Below are positions 1-5,952 of a stretch of 19,039 nucleotides of DNA, piece after piece. Under the pieces are notes generated by a model. It searched no databases. It was not told the origin of the DNA and saw only the letters and a program-made list of their open reading frames with translations. The stretch spans positions 1 to 19,039 of the forward strand of contig JAJPJU010000025.1 of the NCBI GenBank assembly GCA_021324035.1, written 5' to 3'. The translations under genes were made by a program, and so were the position numbers. Within the stretch, counting starts at the first letter, position 1; the number at the start of each line of letters is the position of its first letter. This DNA is from Spartobacteria bacterium. GTDB lineage: Bacteria > Verrucomicrobiota > Verrucomicrobiia > Chthoniobacterales > UBA10450.

Positions 1-469
1 AATGGCGCATCATCCGTTCGATGTCGTTGGCTGGGACGGTTACATTTATCCGTTCACCTTCAATGCGCAGGATTTTGAGCCGATCACTGGCACGGTCCAT
101 CAACCGCCGCCGATCCATCAAACCTTCGAGATCCGCGGATACGTTGTTTGCACGTTTGCGCCGCGATTGCTCGATTATCATCCCGAAGCGGTGAAAATCC
201 CGTGGGTCCACGACAACGTCGAGGCTGACGAAGTTTTGTTTTACGTGCGGGGCAATTTCGGTTCGCGAAAGGGAATCGAGCCGGCATCAATCACTTTGCA
301 TCCGCGCGGAATTCCACATGGTCCGCATCCGGGAACGATCATGGCCAGCAAAGACGCCACTCGCACTGAAGAACTGGCGGTGATGTTCGACACCCAGCAC
401 ACGCTCGAGCTCACCGAAGCCGCAGTGAAACTCGACGACGAAAAATATCCATTGAGCTGGCTCGACTAG
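1..469 (+). CDS. hmgA: Homogentisate 1,2-dioxygenase, C-terminal part (5' end outside window)
   Basis: HmgA opens the ring of homogentisate to maleylacetoacetate with Fe(II) and O2, in the cytoplasmic Phe/Tyr degradation pathway. About 155 residues remain of a family that is usually near 380-440, so the gene begins to the left of the window and the ATG at base 2 is an internal methionine. The fragment aligns by eye along its length with the C-terminal cupin half of HGD: the HPFDVVGWDG segment, then WVHDNVEADEVLFYVRG, then LHPRGIPHGPHP. The expected iron ligands are H70, E77 and H106 of the fragment. The His-to-Glu spacing is one residue longer than in the human enzyme, which I believe is normal for the short bacterial form. 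The stop codon lies one base before the folE start, so the two genes are probably co-transcribed. The identification is firm. Confidence 0.93.
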   Translation, partial: MAHHPFDVVGWDGYIYPFTFNAQDFEPITGTVHQPPPIHQTFEIRGYVVCTFAPRLLDYHPEAVKIPWVHDNVEADEVLFYVRGNFGSRKGIEPASITLHPRGIPHGPHPGTIMASKDATRTEELAVMFDTQHTLELTEAAVKLDDEKYPLSWLD

Positions 470-470
470 A

Positions 471-1106
471 ATGAGTTCATCGGGTAACGGCGAAACGGAA
501 CTGCAGGCGGCGGAACGCCGGATCCGCAGTCTTCCAAAATGCGGCGCGGCCAAACTCGCGCGGATGGAGCAGTCTTTTCGCGATCTGCTTGAGGCGTTCG
601 GAGAAGATCCGCAGCGTGAGGGGTTGCTCAGAACGCCGACTCGCGCCGCCAAAGCGTTCGAATTTCTTACCAACGGCTACCGGCAGGACCTCGACGAGAT
701 TGTCAACGACGCGATCTTCACCTCCGATGCGAGCGAAATTATTTTGGTTAAGGACATCGAGCTCTATTCGATGTGCGAGCATCATCTTCTTCCGTTCATC
801 GGACGCGCGCACGTTGCCTACATTCCGGATGGGAAAGTGATTGGACTCTCCAAGGTCGCGCGGATCGTGGATGTATTCGCGCGGCGCCTGCAAATCCAAG
901 AACAGCTCACTCTGCAAATCGCCGACGCGCTGATGAAAACGTTGCGGCCGACCGGGGTTGGCGTCGTAATCGAGGCCAAACATCTCTGCATGATGATGCG
1001 CGGCGTCGAAAAGCAGAACTCAGTCATGAAGACGTCCTGCCTTCTCGGATCGTTCAAGGAAGACGCGCGGACTCGATCCGAATTTTTGGCGTTGCTGAAG
1101 GAATAA
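471..1106 (+). CDS. folE: GTP cyclohydrolase I
   Basis: This 211-aa enzyme converts GTP to 7,8-dihydroneopterin triphosphate, the first step of both folate and tetrahydrobiopterin synthesis. The type I core is complete: GEDPQREGLLRTP (44-56), the zinc/catalytic motif SMCEHHLLPF (100-109) with C102 and H104/H105, and KHLCMMMRGV (170-179) with H171 and the third zinc ligand C173. The start at 471 follows the hmgA stop by one base and has no clear Shine-Dalgarno. M32 (564) is an alternative start nearer the usual N-terminus, because the first 25 or so residues match nothing I recognise. With a triple PTPS gene, a reductase and a pterin-dependent hydroxylase next door, its likely role is BH4 supply rather than only housekeeping folate synthesis. 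The assignment is firm; the dedicated role is inferred from context. Confidence 0.95.
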   Translation: MSSSGNGETELQAAERRIRSLPKCGAAKLARMEQSFRDLLEAFGEDPQREGLLRTPTRAAKAFEFLTNGYRQDLDEIVNDAIFTSDASEIILVKDIELYSMCEHHLLPFIGRAHVAYIPDGKVIGLSKVARIVDVFARRLQIQEQLTLQIADALMKTLRPTGVGVVIEAKHLCMMMRGVEKQNSVMKTSCLLGSFKEDARTRSEFLALLKE

Positions 1107-1132
1107 TTTCACCGCGAGAATCTCGCTACAAA

Positions 1133-1238
1133 CCCTCACCCGGCGCTGCCGCACCATCCTCTCCCTGAGGGAGAGGTGAAAGAGATGCGCGGCGAATCGT
1201 TTGGTGCCTCTCCCTGAGGGAGAGGATTGAGGTGAGGG
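1133..1238. repeat. Intergenic compound inverted repeat inside the pterin operon
   Basis: The 157-bp gap between folE and the PTPS gene holds a nested palindrome. The outer arms CCCTCACC (1133-1140) and GGTGAGGG (1231-1238) are exact inverted repeats. Inside are two identical copies of the self-complementary 19-mer CCTCTCCCTGAGGGAGAGG (1158-1176 and 1207-1225). A further small hairpin, GCGAG-AAT-CTCGC, lies just upstream at 1114-1126. It looks like the widespread CTCTCCC/GGGAGAG class of intergenic repeats. In RNA it could fold into one long stem or two hairpins and so attenuate or stabilise the operon message. There is no U-tract after it, so it is not a standard intrinsic terminator. Confidence 0.8.
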
Positions 1239-1263
1239 GGATCGTTCGTAATATTTAAGAACC

Positions 1264-2469
1264 ATGCTCCTGACCGTTAGTAAGCGACTCGAATTTTCAG
1301 CGTCACGACGACTGTTTGTTCCGCGTTGGAGCGAAGCCGAGAACGTCGCCGCCTTTGGTGAGGAAGCCCTCGCCAAACATGGAACGGGCCGGAATTACGT
1401 CGCATATTTTATTTTCAGCGGACGAGTCGATCCCGTGACCGGAATGCTGATCAACATCAGCGAAATCAAACGGCGCGCCGGTCAAATCGTCGACAACGGT
1501 TTTGATCACAAGTTTTTGAATGAGGACAATCCGGCGTTCCGAGCAACGGCTCCAACGGCCGAGAACATTGCCGGTCAGCTCTTCAGCGATGTCGCGCCAT
1601 TATTTTCCGACGCCGACGCCAAGTTGGTGGGCGTTCACTTGATCGAAACGCCCAATCGGAGCGCGACGTTTTACGCCGATGGCGTTTGCGAGGGTAATTA
1701 CTGGTTTGAGTTCTCTGCCGCCCGCCAAACCATGTCACCACGGCTGACCGCCGCCCAGAATGCGCAACTCTTCGGCGCGGCTTCGAATACGCACGGGCAC
1801 AATTACCGGGCGCGCATCACGTTTCGAAAAGAAAAAGCCGACAGCCAACTCGTTCAACAGGTCGACGTCGATCGATGCTTGAAATCGTTACACGACGAGT
1901 TCGACCACAAATTTCTCAATGAATTGCCATCGTTAAAAGATCGGCCAATGACAACGGAGAGCCTGACCGCTTACCTGCATGAGCGAGTGGCTGCCGCTTC
2001 GTTGCCGGTCCACCGGGTCCGCCTCCATGAACGTGAAGACTTTTTCGCGGAAGCATGGCCCGGCCAGAATATTTTTCTCGGGCTGCAGGCTCGTTTCTGC
2101 GCGGCACATCGCTTGCATGTTCAATCATTTTCCGACGCCAAAAACCAGGAACTGTTCGGTAAATGCGATAATCCGCACGGACACGGTCACCTTTATCTCG
2201 CCGAAGCAACCATCGGCGGCGTTTATGACGAACGAAGCGGAACTCTCTACGATTTTGTGGCTTTCCAAAAGGCGCTCCATGACTCAATCGCCCCATGGCA
2301 GGACCGCCACCTGGATCTCGAGACCGAAGACTTTAAGGAGAGTCCTTCCACCGGTGAAAACATCGTCCGCGCCCTTTGGTCGAGGATCGACCGCAGCGTG
2401 AATCAGCAGCTCGTTCGGTTGCGGTTGTGGGAAACCAACAACAATCGGTTTACGCTGCGGCGCACATAG
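1264..2469 (+). CDS. Triple-domain 6-pyruvoyl-tetrahydropterin synthase (COG0720), fused tandem repeat
   Basis: PTPS removes triphosphate from dihydroneopterin triphosphate to give 6-pyruvoyl-tetrahydropterin, the second BH4 step. Usual PTPS/QueD proteins have about 120-145 residues; this one has 401 and holds three complete-looking domains (about 1-140, 144-266, 269-401). Domain 3 has the zinc histidines H282, H307 and H309, the catalytic cysteine C301 in a GKC-x-NP-x-GHGH motif, and the pterin-anchoring Glu in WETNN (E390), but WQDRHLD replaces the usual L-D-H-K. Domains 1 and 2 keep FDHKFLN (D81-H82, D214-H215). Domain 1 has lost all three zinc ligands (R15, T41, R43). Domain 2 has lost one (R154) and the cysteine. 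The ATG at 1264 is right because the fold begins at once (KRLEFSAS). QueD activity is the alternative; folE, the reductase and the hydroxylase nearby favour BH4. Confidence 0.9.
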   Translation: MLLTVSKRLEFSASRRLFVPRWSEAENVAAFGEEALAKHGTGRNYVAYFIFSGRVDPVTGMLINISEIKRRAGQIVDNGFDHKFLNEDNPAFRATAPTAENIAGQLFSDVAPLFSDADAKLVGVHLIETPNRSATFYADGVCEGNYWFEFSAARQTMSPRLTAAQNAQLFGAASNTHGHNYRARITFRKEKADSQLVQQVDVDRCLKSLHDEFDHKFLNELPSLKDRPMTTESLTAYLHERVAAASLPVHRVRLHEREDFFAEAWPGQNIFLGLQARFCAAHRLHVQSFSDAKNQELFGKCDNPHGHGHLYLAEATIGGVYDERSGTLYDFVAFQKALHDSIAPWQDRHLDLETEDFKESPSTGENIVRALWSRIDRSVNQQLVRLRLWETNNNRFTLRRT

Positions 2470-2471
2470 GA

Positions 2472-3167
2472 ATGATGAAACGTATTCTCATCACCGGCGC
2501 GAGCCGCGGAATTGGCCGGGCGATTGCTCAAAAACTCGCCGCGCCGGATGTGACCTTGCTGTTGCACGGACGCGACACCGTTGCCCTGGCTGAGACCTGC
2601 AAATTAATCCGGTCAAATTGCGCGAACGTCGTAAAACTCATTCACGATCTGGCGACCGAAAAAGGGGTCATGGACTTGATTTCGCAGGTCGGCAGCGAGC
2701 CGCTCAATGTCCTGGTAAACAACGCCGGCATCGCAGTCGTAAAACCGTTTCGAGAAATCACCCTGGAAGAATGGAACCAAACGGTCGGCGTGAATGTAAC
2801 CGCGCCATTTCTTCTAATGCAATCCTTCGCCGGCCAGATGCCACCGGGCTCGAGCATCGTCAATATTCTTTCCGTGGCGGCGAAAACGGCGTTTCCGAAC
2901 TGGAGCGCGTATTGCATGAGCAAGTTTGCCCTGGAAGGCTTGTCCCAATCGATTCGCCACGAACTGCGTGAGCATTGCATTCGAGTGATCAACATTTACC
3001 CCGCTGCAACCAACACCGAGATCTGGGACGATGTCACGGGTGATTGGCCGCGTGAAAAAATGATTTCGGCCGAACAAGTAGGGGACACCGTGGCTTACGC
3101 TCTGTCGCGTCCGGCCGACGTCGCAATCGAAAATATTACGCTCTCAAACGCCGCCGGAAACCTGTAA
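2472..3167 (+). CDS. Short-chain dehydrogenase/reductase, candidate pterin (sepiapterin-type) reductase
   Basis: This 231-aa classical SDR has the NAD(P)-binding TGASRGIG motif (8-15), NNAG (83-86) and the full Ser-Tyr-Lys triad: S134, Y147, K151 in YCMSK. The open frame runs further upstream into the PTPS gene, but the SDR fold starts at MMKRILITG. The ATG at 2472 lies just after the PTPS stop, with AGGA a few bases before it; the ATG at 2475 is equally possible. In sequence alone it resembles FabG-like oxidoreductases. Its place directly after folE and PTPS suggests it reduces 6-pyruvoyl-tetrahydropterin to BH4, as sepiapterin reductase does, or recycles quinonoid dihydropterin. I do not see the C-terminal Asp-containing DFYD tail of animal sepiapterin reductase. 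The fold is certain; the substrate is inferred. Confidence 0.85.
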   Translation: MMKRILITGASRGIGRAIAQKLAAPDVTLLLHGRDTVALAETCKLIRSNCANVVKLIHDLATEKGVMDLISQVGSEPLNVLVNNAGIAVVKPFREITLEEWNQTVGVNVTAPFLLMQSFAGQMPPGSSIVNILSVAAKTAFPNWSAYCMSKFALEGLSQSIRHELREHCIRVINIYPAATNTEIWDDVTGDWPREKMISAEQVGDTVAYALSRPADVAIENITLSNAAGNL

Positions 3168-3179
3168 GCTCCAGGCGCG

Positions 3180-4022
3180 ATGATCTCGCCTAACGATATA
3201 ACGGTAAACGTCATCGCTTCCATCATCGCCTCGGCTTTCTTTCTCGCCGCCGGATTCATTTGGGGAAAATACAAGGAACGCCGGCGCGAATTCGGACGCA
3301 ATCTCGAGGAGTACGATTTTTACCCATTCACCGTTACCCGGGAGAACTTCGGCGAGTTCAATCTAAATAATTTCCGGCTCGGAATGCATTATTTCCTGAA
3401 GAACGAAGATCACACTGCCGCGCGGCAGCTGATTTTCATCGGCGAACAAAGCAACGTCCGCGAAAAGCTCGAACCGGCCGAGCAAAAAGAATACGCGCAC
3501 TTGTTCGAAAAGTACGAGGGTAAAAAGATTATCGACGACACCCAGGAGTTTCTCGCGAACTATGAGAGGATCGTTCGGCTGGTGGGAAAATCGTTCCCTA
3601 ACACCGGCATCGAAATTCTACTTCACAATCTGGCCGATCCGGCGCATTCGCTCATTACTCTCGAGAACAATGTGACCGGGCGCCATCTCCGCGACGGAGC
3701 AACCAATTTGCTGATCGATTTCAAGCGGCGTCAGCTCACGAATGAGGACAAGCTGAATTACGAGCTGAACATTGGCTCTCGAAAATTCAAATGCACTTCG
3801 ATTCCGATCAAGCGGAAGGATTTCGGAATTGTCGGCGGAATCTGTATCAACATCGACGCCAACTACATCACGGAAGAAGTTCTAAAAGACCGGCAACGAA
3901 TCGAAACCTGGTTCCAGAATTTCCTCCGCACCGACATGCAGCTCGACGAAAATATTTTGAGCAAGGACGAGTATGCTAAGGCGCTGAAGGGTAAGCGCCA
4001 CTTCAAAGACGAAAGTGTCTGA
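3180..4022 (+). CDS. Membrane-anchored protein with YheO-like PAS domain
   Basis: This 280-aa protein has one N-terminal transmembrane segment (about 8-28) followed by a basic stretch KYKERRREFGR, which predicts a cytoplasmic body. Residues about 122-230 match the YheO/DauR-type PAS domain: EILLHNLADPAHSLITLENN, VTGR, then TSIPIKRKDFGIVGGICINID. Residues 45-120 are a charged helical linker I do not recognise. In YheO and DauR regulators this PAS domain is joined to a C-terminal helix-turn-helix. Here no such domain follows (only about 50 charged residues), and a membrane anchor sits at the front instead. It starts 12 bp after the reductase stop with AGG just upstream, so it probably belongs to the pterin operon. 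A sensory role for an aromatic or pterin ligand is a guess. Confidence 0.75.
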   Translation: MISPNDITVNVIASIIASAFFLAAGFIWGKYKERRREFGRNLEEYDFYPFTVTRENFGEFNLNNFRLGMHYFLKNEDHTAARQLIFIGEQSNVREKLEPAEQKEYAHLFEKYEGKKIIDDTQEFLANYERIVRLVGKSFPNTGIEILLHNLADPAHSLITLENNVTGRHLRDGATNLLIDFKRRQLTNEDKLNYELNIGSRKFKCTSIPIKRKDFGIVGGICINIDANYITEEVLKDRQRIETWFQNFLRTDMQLDENILSKDEYAKALKGKRHFKDESV

Positions 4023-5780
4023 TTACTTTTTCGAAGCGGCCAGCGCTGCCTGGAACTCGGGCTTTTTGTGATACTCGACCAGCCGGAAGCCCCAACTGAT
4101 CAGGGTTGAGAGATCCTTGGTCTTCGATTTCTTGTCGTCCAGGAATTTTTCGATCTTCGCTTTCAGTTCCGGTTGCTGCTCGGTCATGTCGAGGATTTCG
4201 AAAATTTCCATCGATAGCAGCCAGTCGTCCGGATGCTCGGCCTGTTGCGTTTCCCAAATCTCGCCCAGCCGCTCGTAGCCTTTCCTGGTTTCACGAATCT
4301 TGCGCACTTGGGCGTAGAGATTCTCCAGCTTCTTTCGTTTCGCGTCGGACGGAACCTTTATCGTGCGCTTTTTCGAAACCAGCGCGACTTGGTTGTAAGC
4401 GTCCTTATCGCCCGCGCCGTTAAAAACAGATATGATCCGATCGCCGACCGCCATGTCGTAATTTCCCCAGCTCGGATCGAACAAAATGCGGTCGCCGTAT
4501 TTTGCGGTGCAATCTGAAAACGTGATCACAATCAGTTTGCCGTCGCGCTCGACCAATCTGTCGATCTTGCCTTCAACCGTGATACCGCTTTCGAATTCCA
4601 GTTTAGCCTTGTTTCCGGCCTTGAGCTCAGTCGGTTTCCAATTGCCGATCGGTGAACTGAATCCGTCCTTGTGATAATCGCGGCCGTGGCCCGGCAACTC
4701 CTTGTCTTTAAAAGCAATCGCGGATGGTCCTTTGGCGTGGAGATAAATCGGCGTGTTACGCTTATCGACAATCACTTCATCGAAAATTCCCGTGACTTGC
4801 AGTCCCGACGAATATTGGCACGTCGCAACGTTGGCACACTCGATAGCTTTGTTGATTCCTTCCAGTCCTCCGACCGAATACGCCATTTTGCTCGCGAATT
4901 CTTCCAGCACGTCCTTGAGATGTTCGAAATCGCGGCAGACAAAAAGCTGCGGTTGTTTGGTGGTGATATCGAACGCCTGATTTGTTGCATCGATGGAGTA
5001 GGGGATTTTCTTTACCTGAGACTCCAGGCACGAAACCGATTCGCCGATCGACGAAAGCAGGCCCGCTCCATAGATTTTTGGTTTTTCCAGCGAGCCGATC
5101 AGCCCGTACTCGACCGTCCACCAGTGAAGGCGCGATAACAGCGCCATCTCTGACGGTTCACCGAGATTTCTCTGCCGATACTCAACTTCCCTCGTCGCTT
5201 TCTCGACTTCTTTTGGATCGCTGTTCGGTTGTTCCTTCAAAATCGACAAGTGGCGGATCGCTTCGTAGAGCTCGAAGTCTTTTTTGGACGACATCGCTTT
5301 CGCGCCAACTTCACCGAAACGCTGGAGGTAATTCGAGTATTCGCGATCGACTATGATCGGCGCGTGGCCGGCGGCTTCGTGAACGATATCGGGCGCCGGG
5401 GTGTATTCGATGTGATGGATCTGGCGCATGTCGCACGCGATCACCAATACCTTGTAGGCCTGGAATTCCATGAACGCCGCCGGAGGAATGAACCCGTCCA
5501 CTGCCACCGCGCCCCAACCGATTTTGCCGAGGATTTCGTTCATCTCCTCGATTCGCGGAATGCGTTCGAACGAAATGCCGGTGTCGAGCAGGCCCTGGAA
5601 ATAAACTTTGTGGGCGTATTCGCGCAGGAAAAAAATGTTCTGCCGCATGATAAACCGCCAGACCGCGTGATCGACCGGCGTGTAGTCGTCGTAACGCTGA
5701 TCGACTGCAAACTGGAGCAAATGCTTCGGACAACTGGCGACCGCAGCGTTGTCGTAACTGATACCGCTCTCGGACTTCAT
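4023..5780 (-). CDS. phhA: Phenylalanine 4-monooxygenase, long form with C-terminal extension
   Basis: This enzyme hydroxylates phenylalanine to tyrosine with tetrahydropterin, non-haem iron and O2. The frame is open to 5828, but AGAAGG at 5787-5792 sits six bases before the ATG at 5780, giving a 585-aa protein starting MKSESG. The catalytic domain holds the iron ligands H134 and H139 in VHEAAGHAP and E224 in HWWTVEYGL. The second His and the Glu are 85 residues apart, against about 41 in Chromobacterium PhhA, because of a charged insertion (SSKKDFELYEAIRH and on). There is no N-terminal ACT domain. A C-terminal region of about 260 residues after the catalytic core has no function I can name; similar long forms occur in Bacteroidetes as I recall. 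Its stop codon abuts the stop of the convergent PAS gene. HmgA and BH4 genes nearby make Phe the likely substrate; Trp or Tyr hydroxylation is less likely. Confidence 0.9.
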   Translation of the reverse strand: MKSESGISYDNAAVASCPKHLLQFAVDQRYDDYTPVDHAVWRFIMRQNIFFLREYAHKVYFQGLLDTGISFERIPRIEEMNEILGKIGWGAVAVDGFIPPAAFMEFQAYKVLVIACDMRQIHHIEYTPAPDIVHEAAGHAPIIVDREYSNYLQRFGEVGAKAMSSKKDFELYEAIRHLSILKEQPNSDPKEVEKATREVEYRQRNLGEPSEMALLSRLHWWTVEYGLIGSLEKPKIYGAGLLSSIGESVSCLESQVKKIPYSIDATNQAFDITTKQPQLFVCRDFEHLKDVLEEFASKMAYSVGGLEGINKAIECANVATCQYSSGLQVTGIFDEVIVDKRNTPIYLHAKGPSAIAFKDKELPGHGRDYHKDGFSSPIGNWKPTELKAGNKAKLEFESGITVEGKIDRLVERDGKLIVITFSDCTAKYGDRILFDPSWGNYDMAVGDRIISVFNGAGDKDAYNQVALVSKKRTIKVPSDAKRKKLENLYAQVRKIRETRKGYERLGEIWETQQAEHPDDWLLSMEIFEILDMTEQQPELKAKIEKFLDDKKSKTKDLSTLISWGFRLVEYHKKPEFQAALAASKK

Positions 5781-5786
5781 CGACAT

Positions 5787-5792
5787 CCTTCT
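5787..5792 (-). promoter_or_regulatory. Ribosome binding site that fixes the hydroxylase start
   Basis: On the - strand this reads AGAAGG, then six bases (ATGTCG), then the ATG at 5780. An ATG at 5786 would touch the Shine-Dalgarno and the earlier open frame to 5828 has no such site, so 5780 is the preferred start. Confidence 0.7.
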
Positions 5793-5868
5793 AAGTGATA
5801 AACTATGACTCGTTTGAGGTCTGAGCAAGGTTGGATCGGCCTCTCCGAGGACAATCGGCTAGCGGGTT

Positions 5869-5923
5869 AGGTAGCGGCGGGTCACCGACCCGCCATGGCG
5901 ATTGGGGTCAATCGCCGCTACCT
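5869..5923. repeat. 55-bp three-way-junction palindrome, copy 1
   Basis: The outer arms AGGTAGC (5869-5875) and GCTACCT (5917-5923) enclose two perfect hairpins separated by AT: GGCGGGTC-ACC-GACCCGCC (5876-5894) and GGCGATTG-GGGT-CAATCGCC (5897-5916). The whole element is paired except for two loops and two junction bases. A second copy of identical length lies at 8679-8733. It sits between the anti-sigma gene end (5953) and the hydroxylase start (5780), so it may lie in the hydroxylase leader or act as a terminator-like stem for the gene before it. It resembles REP/MITE-type dispersed elements; I see no transposase. Confidence 0.85.
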
Positions 5924-5952
5924 ACAATCATCGCGCCGGAGAGCGCGATCCA

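Noticed and set aside
2..4. ATG at base 2 as the start of the first gene
   Set aside because: The product begins in the middle of the HmgA cupin domain; homology places the true start outside the window.
1250..1255. TAATAT as a -10 box before the PTPS gene
   Set aside because: It is only eight bases from the start codon and has no matching -35 box.
1264..2469. PTPS gene as three separate genes or a frameshifted assembly
   Set aside because: One uninterrupted frame covers all three domains with short linkers and no internal stop or Shine-Dalgarno.
5229..5798. 189-aa open frame on the + strand
   Set aside because: It is the antisense shadow of the phenylalanine hydroxylase catalytic domain, whose motifs are intact on the other strand.
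5793..5868. Sigma-70 promoter for the hydroxylase (TTGCTC, 17 bases, TAGTTT on the - strand)
   Set aside because: Each box matches the consensus at only about three of six positions, which is not better than chance.
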